Positions 36,100 through 49,000 of a stretch of DNA of 64,000 nucleotides are shown here, one piece after another. Numbering within the stretch: position 1 is the first letter of the stretch; every line of letters begins with the position of its first letter. Position numbers and translations under genes: made by a program. Origin of the DNA: Ailanthus altissimus (lineage: Eukaryota > Streptophyta > Magnoliopsida > Sapindales > Simaroubaceae); NCBI GenBank assembly GCA_946807835.1, contig OX327696.1, positions 3,980,501-4,044,500 of the forward strand, given 5' to 3'. The notes under the pieces are model-generated. The model searched no databases. It was not told the origin of the DNA and saw nothing but the letters and a program-made list of their open reading frames with translations.

Positions 36100-38649
36100 G
36101 TTGATACTCTATTTAAGGGATTGCCTATTGATTCCTTTGTAGGCCAATCCTTATTTGAACAATCAATGGGATTATTTAGGTTGGCCTACTCTTTATTGTC
36201 AGGTCTTAGTTGCTCTAGCTTCTTTTTGACTGGTTTCCAGACTTTTCACAGCTGGTTACTTACTTTGATATGCCTAGAAAGCCATGGGTTCTCTGAAGCT
36301 TTATTACCATAAAGCTTTTTTTTAAGGCTCTAGATTTTTGAAAGAATCTCATAGTTTTTATCCTCCCCTTGATTTTGGGCAGCTTGTTCAAGTTGCATAA
36401 GTTGTTTGCACCTCTGTTATCGTCTTTTCTGAGTTTTAGTTAGCCTAAATTGGATTGGGATGCACTTCCCAAGGTGATCAAAGACACTTTTTGTAGCCTA
36501 TTACTTTCCCACTGGCCGATGGTGTTAAACCTTGGCTTGAAAGTTCGCAAAGGCCATTTCAGAGTGGTCTTGTCCTCTGGATCGCCCTAGACTTTGTGAA
36601 AGGAAATCTGGCATTGAGGATATACAAGACAAGATTTTATTGCGATCGACCAAGTCTTTGAGGTTGGTTCTATTGTAACCATCATGTCTGCTCCAGTCGC
36701 CTTTTTGGCCGAATCACTAATTTGGATTTTAATTCTCGACTTATCTATCGTTCGAAAGCCTATTGATGACCTTCTCCTAATAGCTTCCTTTTTGTAGAAA
36801 TGATTACATTCATAGCCACTGAGGGGAAGAGGTTTATTTCTACCAAATGAGTCTTTCCATTAGAGGTGAAGAGCAATTGTCCCTCATTAATCAGCCTCTA
36901 TATTTCATTCCTGAAGATCACGCAGTTATTTGTACTATGTTGCCAGGAATTATACCACTTGCAATAATCCTTTCTCTCTCGCTGATTAACTAAAAGAATG
37001 GTATAGCCTTCGGATAACTTAATCTATTTATCCTTTAAAAGCCAGTCAAAATTTTGATCGGCCTTCCTCAGGTCAAAGAAGTATTCCTTTGCGATCTGAA
37101 TATTTTTGTCGAACTTTTTTTTCTCTCTATTAGGTGCCATCTTTTTCAGTGCTGGGCATTTATAAGGCTCTCATTTGAAAACTTTAACTAAGCATATTTC
37201 TTCGGCATCTGGCTCTCGTATGATTCAGTTTTTGAGTCGGCATCGATTGCCATAACTTCAATCTAGTTCTTGTCATCCCTTTTGAGGATACCTTCTTCTG
37301 TTCTTTTTCCATCAACAGTCTCTCATAGCTAGCAGTATGAGTCATTAACTCATATAGGTCGCAAAAATGATGTCTTTCAAAGTGCTCTCTCATTGCGAAG
37401 GACATCCGTCGGACGACCATTAGCACAGAGTTGGCCTCTGATATTTGTGTCTGACACCGCATTCAAAGTTTTCTGAAGCGGCTTATGTACTTAGACACCG
37501 ACTCTCCTAGCATCTAGGAAACTCTAGCTAGATCTGCCAAAGTTACCTCTAGTGACGGCCTATAAAACTCAATATGGAATCTATCCTCTATTTATTTCCA
37601 ACTATCGATCGACTCGGGCACCAGGTTGGTGTACCAAGTGAAAGCCGTTTTTGTGAGGCAATTATCGAATCGCCATATTTTTCAAAAGGGAGACCAACTA
37701 GCCTCACCACACTATACCGTAAACTTAAAAATGTGCTAAAAAAATGGTGATATTCTCTTCTCCAAAAAATAGAAAAAATTTGAAAATCTTATATTCCTTT
37801 GGAAAAGGGAACAAGCTATATATGCTATAGGGTATGACTTCTTGTGAGAAGGATGTGTCATAGGTCTCAGGTCGACCGTCATAGTTTGTAATGCTTCAGC
37901 CAACATGTTGTGATCTATTTCAAGCTGCCCGTAATTGCTTGTGCGCTGCATTGATTCCATAGACCTAAATTGAATCGACCTAGATTAGGTTTCGCTGATT
38001 TAATCTTGATTTTAAGGAATGGATTGGTGCAAACTTTCCAAATTTATCATGTTACCAACTTTGTCATAACTTAAAATCTGCCCTGATTGGTTCTGATTGT
38101 CTTGAGAATTATAAGAGTCAACCCTTTCGAGTCGCCTTAGTATATTAACCGAATTATATGGTAGGTCAGCTTGATTATTTTGTCATTGTCTAGGCTTTTA
38201 TAATTCAGGATTTGGTCAACCCTAAAGCAAAGCTATTAGCTCTGTCTGATTTTACCTCATCTTATCAAGGTTCTTAAGTATGCTTCGGCTAATGTTTTGA
38301 TTATCTTCAATCAAAGGTCGAAACATTGCAACCATTTGGTTGGTCAACAAAGTACTGAGCTATTAATTTTCTAAGGCAATCTAAGAAATTAGCCCTTGAA
38401 TGTCAGTCGTGGAAAATGACTTGGGGTATGAATGAGTACTACGATGAATCTCATCCAACTATTGGTCTAACAAGTCTTTTTCTGCATAAGCCAAACGCAC
38501 ATCATCCTATTCAGCTTCTGAAGGATATTTGAGCTGAGGTGGTATGGTCATTAATGACTCAATTTCATTCTTTCATGTTTAAATTTTGGTCATCTATCTA
38601 GTTGTTACTGTCATACAAAGATGTTATCCCACTGAGCGTGCCAAAAAGA
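36100..38649 (-). pseudogene. Gypsy gag and leader relic
   Basis: Only fragments are readable. The frame at 37184-37462 has ISEANSVLMVVRRMSFAMREHFERHHFCDLYELM, a gag-like segment, and the region near 36890-37000 (minus) carries another gag-like stretch. No zinc knuckle could be read with confidence. Towards the right, sequence near 38625-38645 gives ttggcacgctcagtggga on the minus strand, a sequence typical of the leader just after the 5' LTR of plant Gypsy elements. Confidence 0.55.
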
Positions 38650-39128
38650 TATTCCCGTAAAATTATATCCCAGTCCGTATATACTCTATGTCCAGTTAGA
38701 TAAAGGTCGCCCTAGATTCGAGAGAAGCTGAGACTAAGGGTTTTTGCCAGCATGCGAGTTTTATTGCTAAACATAGGCTATGGTACAGCAAGTGTGTCGT
38801 AGAGCTTGGGTCTTTCATAGAGAAAAACAAGCGAAGCTCTATCAACAAGACTACGAAATTTTTAACAAGTAAGGACACAGAGTCTTGGGTTGAATGATAA
38901 AAATAAAAGAAAAGATAAAAAAATGAAAAAAACTTATATAAATTATATGTATTGAATTACTGGTGATTACAATAAGAAAACAAACCTATTTATAGGCTGT
39001 AAAACCCTATCCAAAACTAAATTTTACAAGAAAAAGAGTTCTAATATAATACAACTTCCTATTATATACAAATATTTAAATAAGTTACAATACCCAATTA
39101 AGCCCAAAACCCTGAACTAGAAAACACA
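38650..39128 (-). mobile_element. Gypsy 5' LTR (right copy)
   Basis: It aligns with 24592-25080. On the plus strand it ends aaaacaca at 39128, so the minus strand starts TGTGTTTTCTAG. The inner terminus has decayed from TG to TA at 38650. Just beyond, from about 39165, the sequence is the duplicated 3' flank of the WSD locus. Confidence 0.7.
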
Positions 39129-39513
39129 TAATTTTTGGGCTGGCGTCAATAATACTAAAGTAATGATATCTATATATCCAATTTTAAAATTTTCAAAAAC
39201 CAAATTCCATTCAGTCCATTATCATACTAATTTCAGATTATCATTGTTTTGAAGTAAAAAACTTGCCGAATCATTGTTCTGAAGTAAAGACAATACAATG
39301 CTTTTGGCACATTTGCCATCTTCAATTATTGGCATGGATTTATGTAAGCAAATGTACGTTAATGCAAGCAATATATTTATTACAAAGATATTGTTGCATT
39401 TTTAATCTAAATATCTAGTTACATTCTATTAATTAGCAACATCGATTTTAGCTAATCCTTCTGCAATGACTCCAATTGTTTATGAGGTTAAGTGATTCTT
39501 CAAGATCATCATA

Positions 39514-40675
39514 ACAACCATTTGAATATTCCTCTCTGTGAAGACTGTTAATGTGGAAAGAACGAGAAACTAAGCTTCAGTAAATTTGACTATAAAGTTA
39601 GAAAACTATTAAAATTACTCCATTTAAACCTTTAGGGTCCAGCACCAATGAATTCAGGAAATTAGTTCAAGTATTACCTAAGCATAATATATGACTTTAG
39701 CAAATATACTTGGATATTTTTATTGCAAACCAAGGATCAAATTTTAGCAAAGTTCATAGAGTTTAAGAAACAAATTGAAAAAACTCTAGGAACACATATA
39801 AAAACAATGCAAACGGATATATGAACAGAATATAAGCCCTTAGAACCCTATTTTAAAATGAATGGGATACAACAGAGACTCTCTTGTCCATACACCTCAC
39901 AACAAAATAGAAGGGTAAAAAGAAAATATAAACATATTATAGAAGTTAGACTGTCATTACTTGATAAAGCCAAATTGCTTATAACCTTCTAGTATGATGC
40001 ATTTCAAACAACTGTGTATCTGATGAATAGATTGCCTTCACCTATAATAGGAAATCTGAGTACCTTTGAAATGCTTTTTAAAAGAAAAACATACTATGAT
40101 CATCTCAAGGTCTTTAGATGTGTATGTTACCCTCATCTTAGATCTTAATATAGGAACAAAGTGGATTTTCACACCAAAAAATGCATATTCATTAGGTATA
40201 GTCTTAAACATAAAGGATATAGGTGTCTTGATAATTTTGAAAAAGTCTTTGTGTCTATGCATGTTATCATTATTAAGAATGATTTCCTTTCAATTTCAAA
40301 CCAATTAACTTCCACCAAGAATAATGACAGCAAGCATACAAGAACACGAACATACAACACCTTACACTTGGTTTCTCAACCCTTTTTCACGTGAGACTTA
40401 ACCTAGTACAACTAGCTATCTGCCATTCCAAGAAGAGGCTCAAGCTCATTCTGATAATTAAAACTCAGTCAATTCACCAACTTCACCCATCCTAGAACCA
40501 AAAACACCTACAAGTCCCACAAATACAACAAAAACCTCATAAGACCAAATACTAAATCTACACCCACCAACTAACACACATCTAATGATAACAAGGTCCA
40601 AAACTGGGATCTTTAAATAAAAAATCTACCTTACCATTAATCAAAGTTAGAACACTGTCACTACACCTACAAATG
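39514..40675 (+). pseudogene. Copia integrase fragment (plus strand)
   Basis: Plus-strand translation across several stops reads YDFSKYTWIFLLQTKDQILAKFIEFKKQIE, IKTMQTDI (catalytic D region), CPYTSQQNRRVKRK (QQNG..ER degraded), VYLMNRLPSPIIGNLSTFEML, LKVFRCVCYP and, near 40580, ITRSKTGIF-like sequence before RT. The wording resembles Ale/Retrofit-type Copia elements. No LTR was found next to it. Confidence 0.7.
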
Positions 40676-40689
40676 CCATTAAAGCTCTT

Positions 40690-41735
40690 TTTGACTTAGT
40701 ATGTCCGTCTTAAATATCTTTGGTCCTTTCAGATAAGAAAAATGGTAACCACTTACTGATTTCCTATCATCAATGTTTGTTGCCTAATATGCATTTGAGA
40801 ATGCTGTTAGTTTTAGTCTTCCAAAGTAGTAGAGACCATGACTTAAAGTGTTTTGAAGATATCTCAAGATCCTTTTGCTCTCTAGCCAATGTTATTGTTT
40901 AGGCCATTCCAAGAACTGACTTAGTTTGTTCACACTAAAGGCTATTTATGGTCTTGTCAAGGTGACCTATTGCAATGCACCATTAATACATCTATAGAGT
41001 GTATTATCACCAAAATCCTTTCCTTCTTCTCTAGTGTATTTAACACTAGTACTCATTAGAGTTGTAGTGCCCTTATAATTTGTCATCCCATTTTTTTAAG
41101 AGATCCAGGATATACTTTGTTTGGCTTATATACATTATTTCTTCATTCTTTTTTACTTCAATTCCTGAGAAATAGCTAAGAGAGGCTAATGCCTTTAATG
41201 AAAAGTTTTCATTCAAGTTCTTCACTATTGATTCCACTCTTTGTTTATCACTTCTAATGATGCATAAGTCATCTACATACACTAAAAAGATGATTAAGCA
41301 ATTTCTTTCCTTTAGGAAGAATAGTGAAGTGTCTGATTTGGAGTTGCTAAAGCCCTATTATTGTAAAATTACCTTTAACTTTTCCTACAATGCTATAGGA
41401 ATCAGCTTCAATCCATACAGAGCCGTTTTGAGCTTACAGACGTAGTGTGGCTTGTTTTTATCAATAAAGCCTTTAGGTTCTAAGATATAAACTTCCTTCT
41501 ATAATTTCCCATTTAGGAATGTATTATTGATATCCACTTATTTGATATCTCAACCAAAATAGATAGAAAGACTTACAACTATCTTCACAGTAGTTATTTT
41601 CACCATAGGATTGAATGTCTCAATATAATCTACTTCTGTTAGCTAGTGGTATCCTTTGGCCACTAATATAGCTTTGTATCTAGCTATTGATCCATTAATT
41701 ATTAATCAATAATCTTTATATTAGGTTCTGGAGGC
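40690..41735 (-). pseudogene. Copia RT/RNase H fragment (minus strand)
   Basis: Minus-strand translation reads GSIARYKAILVAKGY near 41700, INNTFLNGKL, KLKTALYGLK, then the 69-codon frame 41073-41282 with MYVDDLCII, LNENFSLKALASLSYFSGIEVKK and YISQTKYILDLLKK. RNase H pieces follow to about 40720 (VTLTRP, RILRYLQNTLSHGLYYF, NIDDRKS). It faces the integrase fragment at 39514-40675 tail to tail, so this is either an inverted element or two separate fragments. Confidence 0.7.
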
Positions 41736-41739
41736 ATTA

Positions 41740-42408
41740 AAGTCTAAGTTTGATTCTTGAGCAAGGCAGTAAATTCAGGCACAATATTACTTCTTTCCAT
41801 AATAAGCACAACGACCGTCAGGCACAATCTTAGTAGAAACATGTTGTTCCCCTGCTGCTCAGCACACCCGTCATCTTGGGGCACCGTGATTGACCCATCT
41901 GCATTAATATCCCCCACTTTGTTATTGTATTCCAGCAACATCTGTTATTGAATACCATATTCAGTGGGTGAAAGAGCTGTATTATTATTTAAGCCTATAG
42001 CATCTGATTTATTAACATCAGCAGCAGCAACAGCAACAACATTTGTCTGAGCCATATCCACCTCCAAAGGCAAATTATCTTCTGAACACAACGACTTGGA
42101 TAGGATATTCTCATCATCCTTCTTAGTACCAGTCTCCTGTTTTCTACGCCAAACTTGATTGCGTGAGGGAGAACTGCCTCTTTTAGGGAGATCCATTTTG
42201 GGATCTCTCAATTAACGGTAGGACGAGACTTCATCATGGCCAATCTTCCCACAACCAGAACATTTAGCAGGGAGGTTTTCATAATGCAACTTAACTTCAA
42301 AATCAAAACCATCCCTTTCCACTGTGAACAACTGTGGCAAAAATAAATTAAAATCTAATTCAATTAGAAGAGTCTTTACAGTGGGAGTCCAAAGACGCTT
42401 AGTACGAA
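41740..42408 (-). pseudogene. DUF4283/zinc-knuckle (LINE ORF1-like) fragment
   Basis: Minus strand, from about 42408 downwards: LIELDFNLFLPQLFTVERDGFDFEVKLHYENLP, then AKCSGCGKIGH with the last Cys of the CX2CX4HX4C knuckle lost. It continues with a polar Ser/Lys-rich frame at 41945-42211 and another at 41744-41941. This layout is known from DUF4283 proteins and plant L1-type ORF1. The piece abuts the WSD pseudogene exon 6 at about 42409, so it interrupts that exon. Confidence 0.6.
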
Positions 42409-42710
42409 GTAGGCAATTGTATGGTCATAAAAACTTATTTCTTTCTTGAGGCCCATCACATTTGAGAACCGCAACGTTGTTTCAGATGAAAAGAAGGCTC
42501 TCTGCTCAAAAATATTAATTAAGAATCCACAGTTAATAAGTTAAATTATGTTAGTCCTAATATTGCGATGGACCAACTTTGGTTATAAATTAAAGAATAG
42601 TGATAAACTCTTATTTACCTTGATACCAAATTTGAGCAAGAATTTAGCCATTAATGAGATTAGATAATGATCAAATACCTTTTATCATTTACTGGAAGAT
42701 AAAAATTTTG

Positions 42711-42752
42711 ACACACACACACACATATATATATATATGTGTGTGTGTGTGT
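42711..42752. repeat. Perfect 42-bp palindrome (AC)7(AT)7(GT)7
   Basis: Exactly 14 bp of AC repeats, 14 bp of AT repeats and 14 bp of GT repeats, so the whole is its own reverse complement. It can form a cruciform or hairpin. It lies between the WSD gene 3' flank (from ~42790) and the exon 5 remnant of the WSD pseudogene. Confidence 0.95.
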
Positions 42753-43003
42753 ATATATACGACATACTTAACAACCTGAAATGATTCATACAGTTATTAA
42801 ACTTTCAAAACCAAATTCCATTAAGTAGATATAATTATTCTAATTTCAGATTATACAAACATTGTTCTGAAGTAGAGGCAATACAAGTTTTTCTGCCACT
42901 TTCACCCTCTTCAGCTATTGCCACAGACATAGACAGTAAAACGTACATACATTAATGCAAGCAATAGTTGCATTTCTTTAACTAAATATCTATTCACACA
43001 CTA

Positions 43004-46000
43004 TTAATTAGCGGCATAGATTTTGGCTAATCCTTCAGCAATGACTGCATTTTTTATGAGTTTGAGAGATTCTTCCAGATCATCACACAACTGATGAGGA
43101 TCAGGGATTATGCCATCATCAACTGATAAGATGAAGGTCATTTTCTCGGCGTAGCTTACCACATGAATCATCAATCCCTGCAATTAACAAACGTTAATAT
43201 ACAATATTAACATTATTGTATATTAAAAAAACATTTAAAAATGTTTATAACATTTAATATATACGATATACAATATTATATGGGTGATGGGATATAAATT
43301 ACTTAGGTATGAGTAATTATAATCCTAAGTAGTAGGAAGTCTATAATTATCTACATTGAATTTAAATAGATTATTTAAAAATAATAATTAAAGAACTTTT
43401 TTTTTTTGAAAGAATGTATTATAAACACTAATTTTTATATAATTTTATAAATTAAGTTTGAAAACAATAAATAAAATTAACAATGATATTCATAATTAAA
43501 AAATATAATTTTAAAAAGTAACGACAAGGGAGAAATAGACTATTTTAAAATTAAAATGCGAGTAAAGGATAATTAAGTTAGACAATAAAGAGAAATGAAA
43601 ATTTTTTTGACTAACTTATTTATAATATAATGCTTTTAATTTTTATTAATTTTCTATTATACATTAATTTTTTGTCATTAGCCAAAAATAGTAACGTGCT
43701 AGGTGAAATTTTACTACTTTGTTTTTAGTTAATGTGGCATTTTCTTACACCAAATCACATAATACTTTTATTACTCTTGTTTAATCTACCCATGGTTTTG
43801 CCCCTTGGGCGTTGTTTGGGTGGCCATGAATGCAAATTATGATCGCAACCACTCAAGTCTGAGTAAAAATAAAGAGAAAAAATTAATATTTTAATAGGTA
43901 AAAATTTCTCATCCCCGTCTGAACTTTTAAATAAAAATAAATAAATAATAGAAGCCCACACATCATTTTCTTATACTACCTCCCTTATCAATTTCTTATC
44001 ACTTATCAAAGGTCAGCTTATTTTTGGTGCATGATACTTTACACCACTTTTAAAAGCTTAAAATTCGTCATTTTTTCATTTGATGTCCGATTGTGATTCG
44101 AAGCTTGCATATTGCATGACCAATTGACCATAAGAGATTTTACATTGGGTTGTCCAGAGCAACTTGGTGCAACGTAGGCAATTGGGTGGCCATAAATACT
44201 TATTTCTTCTTGGGGCCCCATCACATTTGAGAACCACAATGTTGTTTCTGATGGAAAGCGAGCTCCCTGCTCATAAATATTGAAGAAGGATCAATAATTA
44301 ACAGGGCTGTAAAATTAAAGAATTTTGAAGAATGGTGAAGAATAAATAATTATCATGTTTATACTCAATTCCATTTTTATATCATTGAATTGTTCTACTT
44401 TAAATAATTGAGATTACAATTAACATATAAATTAATTATATATCTACATTAAATACATATGTAAAATTTAATCTCAATATTTTAAAATAAGTTAATCCAA
44501 TAACATAATATAAGTAATTATGTAAAAAATTAAGGAGTTGTTGATCTTTCCCCTTATTATAACGAAAAAATGGAGACTACCTTGACACCAAACTTAAGCA
44601 AGTATTTAGCTATAAAATATGAGAATTTTGTTGGTGGGATCCACATCATGTGGGTCCAGGGGCCTTTGTGTAATTAGCCATGAAGGGAGCTGAGTGAAAT
44701 TTGCCATAAGTGCACAGTGCACCATTGTGAGTTTTGTTGATTTTGGCCGAGAAGCAGAAGGCAGAATGCAGAAAACAGAAAACAGAGAAGAAACGAGAGA
44801 ATGGGAGAAAATTAAAAACTTAGGGTTTTAGTTTTTCCTTTGATGATTGGATGTCAATTTGAGCTCCGAATTTGCTCAAATTTTGAAGGTGAGTTCCCAA
44901 CATCTTGCTCTACAATTCTATCGGATTTGATTTTCGATTTAGCCTCTAATTTAGCATTATCTAGCAAATTTATATTTAAGGAGAATTTGTTAGATTTATT
45001 GTTGTTGAGCCAAGATTAATGTTCTTGATGTTGTGGTGAGCCTCTAGTGGTGATTCTAGAGAGAACATTGTTGTAATCCCATTATTATTGCATAGTGGAA
45101 GTGTTGATATCGGACTACGGTCCCGTGGTTTTTCCCGAATTGGGTTTTCCACGTAAAAGTTTGGTGTTCATTGTGATTGATTGATGGTTAATGTTTGTGG
45201 TAATATTGTTGTGCTTACATTGGTGATATATTGCCCATTTTAATAACACAACGTGGGAGAAAGAATTGTTTCCGCTGTGTAGTATTTTGTGATCTTTCCC
45301 AATAAAGTGGTATCAGAGCTAGCCAGGTTGTGCAGTGCTTGATTTGTGTTGATTAAAATGGATGAAAATTCTGCATGCATGATTAAACTGAAGGCATGGA
45401 ATTATGCTATATGGAAGTCCAGAATGGAGGATTTACTTTTTGTAAAAGACCTACATGAACCCATTGAAGGGGATGCTGTAAAACCCGAAAAAATGAGTGA
45501 TAAAGAGTGGATCCAATTACATAGAAAATGTGTTGGCACCATTAGGCAATGGATAGATCAGAGTGTATTTCACCATGTAGCAAAAGAGACCAAGGCTGAT
45601 GTTATGTGGAGAAAATTGGAGTCCATTTATGAGCAGCCTACACCACAAAATAAAGCCAATTTAATGAAGAGGCTTGTGAATCTAAAATACAAGGAAGGGC
45701 GCAGTATAGCTGAGCACACCAGTGAGTTTCAAGGCCTAGTGAACCAGTTGACAACTATGAATATTTCACTAGATGATGAATTACAAGCATTGTTATTGCT
45801 TAGTTCCTTACCGGATAGTTGGGAGACATTGGTGGTGTCAGTAAATAATTCAGCGCCAAATGGGAAGCTAACCGTGGAAATGGTTAAGGATAGAATGCAA
45901 AATGAAGAAGCCAGAAGAAAGAATGCAGGTATGAGTTCTTCTGAGACAGAAACACTTGTTACAGAAAAGCATGAAAGACGTGGAAGAAGCCAAAGTAGAA

Positions 46001-49000
46001 GTTCTGGTAATAACAACTACAGAGGAAGATCCAAGTCTCAACGGAAAAATGTCAAGTGTTACCATTGCAATAAAATGGGGCATATAAAGAGAGAGTGTAG
46101 AATATGGAAAAGGGAACAGGCTATGGAAAGGGGTGAATCACAGAAAAATGAACAAGTAAGCAATACAGTAGTTGCTGATGGGGATATGACTATTGCTTAT
46201 GATGAAAACTCCATAAATCTCACATGTCATACAAGTGATTGGGTAATTGATTCGGGTGCTTCATTTCATGTTACTTCAAATTGTGATTTCTTCACATCCT
46301 ACACTAGTGGTGATTTTGGCTATGTCAGGATGGGAAATGATGGTGCATCCAAGATTGTGGGCATAGGAGATATTTACTTGGAGTCCAGTGTTGGTAGCAG
46401 ATTACTACTGAAGGATGTCAGACATGTTCCAGAAATGCGTCTGAATTTGATCTCCACCGGCAAGCTTGATGATGATGGTTATTGCAACTACTTTGGTGAA
46501 GGTAAATGGAAGCTCACCAAAGGTTCTATAATTCTAGCCAAAGGAAGGAAGGTAAACACTCTCTATGTTATGGAAGCTAAGCTCATAAAAGAAGATGTCA
46601 ATGTAGCAGCAAAAGAATCTGACATTGAGTTGTGGCATAAAAGGCTTGGCCACATAAGTGAGAAAGGGCTTCAAGTTCTAGTCAAGAAGAATTTTCTGCC
46701 CAGCTTCACAGGTAAGTCTCTCAAACCTTGTGATCATTGTTTAGCAGGAAAGGCACATAGAGTTGCATTTCGTAATTCTTATCCATCTAGAAGAGCAAAC
46801 TTACTTGATTTGATACACACTGATGTATGTACTATGCAAACTAGAACACGTGGAGGTGCACTTTACTTTGTAACTTTTATTGATGATTGTTCTAGAAAAG
46901 TGTGGATTTTTGCTCTGAAATCTAAAGACCAGGTACTTGATGTCTTTAAAGATTTTCATGTTAAGGTTGAGAGAGGGACAGGGAGACAGTTGAAATGTGT
47001 AAGGGCAGACAATGGTGGTGAGTACAGAGGACCATTTGAGCAGTATTGTAGATCTCATGGTATCAGACTTGAGAAGACCGTGCCAAAAACTCCTCAGCAA
47101 AATGGTGTGGCAGAGAGAATGAACAGAACGATTCAAGAAAGAATCAGGTGTATGCTCTCTGATGCAAAGCTACCTAAATACTTTTGGGGTGAAGCAATGC
47201 GTACTGCAGTTGATTTAATTAACCTTTCTCCTTCAGCTCCTTTGGATGATGATGTACCTGAAAGAGTTTGGACCGGGAAAGATGTTTCATATAAGCACTT
47301 AAGAGTGTTTGGTTGCAGGGCATTTGTTCACATTCCAAAAGATGAAAGGTCGAAGCTTGACAATAAGGCTAAGGAGTGTATCTTTTTGGGTTATGCACAT
47401 GAAGACTTTGGGTACAGATTATGGGATCCAGTGAGTCAGAAAATCATCAGAAGCAGAGATGTTACATTTCTTGAAGATCAGATAGTTGATGGGGTAGAAA
47501 AAGATGAGAAGCCTCAAGAATGTGATGAAATTCCTATTCCTGATACTTCTAGATCAGTTCTTCCACCTGTAGTTTATGATGATTATGAGGGAGACGCACA
47601 AGAAGATTTTGATGATAGAGTTGATGATGATGGTCCAGCAGAACAGGTTGAGCAAGCACCTCAAGAATCATTTGATCCACCTGTTGAGCCTCAGTTAAGA
47701 AGATCTATGAGAGAGCGCCACCACTCCTCCAAATATCCACCACATGAGTATGTGATGCTTACAGACGGGGGAGAACCTGAAAACTTCCAGGAAGTTATGT
47801 CTCACCAGCACAAGAATGAGTGGTTTAAAGCTATGCAAGAGGAGATAAAATCCTTGCATGAGAACCACACTTATGAGTTATCAAAACTGCCTAAAGGTAA
47901 GAGAGCTTTGAAGAACAAATGGGTTTACAGGCTGAAAACTGAAAACAACTCACAACTAAGGTATAAGGCTAGGTTGGTTGTGAAAGGGTTTGGTCAGAAG
48001 AAAGGAATTGATTTTGAAGAAATTTTTTCTCCTGTAGTGAAGATGTCTTCTATCCGAGTTGTCCTTGGTTTAGCAGCAAGTTTAAACTTGGAGATTGAGC
48101 AGCTTGATGTAAAGACAGCTTTCCTTCATGGTGATTTGGAGGAGGAAATCTACATGGAACAGCCTGAGGGATTCAGAGTCAAAGGCAAAGAAGATTTAGT
48201 GTGCAAGTTGAAGAAAAGCTTGTATGGGCTGAAACAAGCACCGAGACAGTGGTACAAGAAATTTGATTCTTTTATGGAGAATCATGGTTTCAGCAGGACT
48301 ACATCAGACCATTGTGTTTTTATGAAGAGGTTTGCTGATAATGACTTTATTATTCTCTTGCTTTATGTGGATGATATGTTAATTATTGGCCATGATGGTA
48401 GTAAAATTGAAGGGTTGAAGAGAGAACTTAGTAAGTCATTTGCTATGAAGGATTTAGGACAGGCTAAGCAAATCCTTGGCATGAAGATCTCTCGTGACAG
48501 GAAAAATGAGAAGTTATGGTTATCTCAAGAAAACTACATTGAAAGGGTTCTTGAAAGATTCAACATGAGTAAGGCAAAACCAGTTAGTTCACCACTTGCA
48601 GGTCACTTCAAGCTTAATTCCAAGCAATGTCCTACAAGTGAGAAAGAAAAGGAAGAAATGGGTGCAGTGCCTTACGCATCAGCTGTTGGTAGTTTGATGT
48701 ATGCTATGGTTTGTACTAGGCCAGATATTGCTCATGCAGTTGGTGTTGTTAGTCGGTTTCTCTCTAATCCTGGCAAAGAGCATTGGACAGCAGTGAAGTG
48801 GATTTTCAGATACCTTAGAGGCACCTCTAAGACATGTTTATGTTTTGGTGGTGATAAATCTGTGTTGTATGGGTACACAGATGCAGACATGGCAGGAGAT
48901 GTGGATTCTAGGAAGTCTACATCAGGATACCTGATTACTTTTGCAGGGGGAGCTGTGTCATGGCAATCCAGACTTCAGAAATGTGTTGCTTTGTCTACCA

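Larger units (their letters stand above)
24592..39128 (-). mobile_element. Decayed Tat-lineage Ty3/Gypsy element
   Basis: Homologous terminal blocks at 24592-25080 and 38650-39128 bracket gag, protease, RT, RNase H and integrase relics on the minus strand, in that order from right to left. An additional ORF region on the opposite strand lies between integrase and the left LTR. An RNase H with NNQAEYE, RT wording (LVDSA, YIDD) and an antisense ORF carrying a plant mobile domain point to the Tat lineage. The integrase is split by a solo LTR at 29851-32517. Stops and frameshifts are everywhere. Outer target duplications could not be matched, so the ends are approximate. Confidence 0.8.
39165..42660 (-). 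pseudogene. WSD1-like pseudogene, partial downstream duplicate
   Basis: Three pieces of a second WSD gene lie in gene order on the minus strand. Exon 5 tail is at 42619-42658 (LISLMAKFLLKFGIK, ending at a GTAAAT donor). Exon 6 is at about 42409-42501 (SSETTLRFSNVMG, starting after a GAGCAG acceptor). Exon 7 end is at 39429-39513 (DDLEESLNLI, then a frameshift, then the stop). The 3' flank at 39165-39428 also matches 42790-43003. Exons 1-4 are absent. The exon 6 to exon 7 gap is filled by unrelated Copia and DUF4283 fragments. It cannot encode an enzyme. Confidence 0.75.

Noticed and set aside
44039..44239. Extended C-terminus after WSD exon 6 (KSLMVNWSCN...)
   Set aside because: A GTAAAA donor follows the conserved SCSGQPN, and a good exon 7 (GLMIHVVSYAEKMTF...) exists at 43177-43004, so the extension is intron read-through.
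45729..47136. Antisense frames within Copia-3 gag-pol (45729-46016, 45868-46083, 46801-47136)
   Set aside because: They are shadows of the conserved gag-pol frame on the plus strand.
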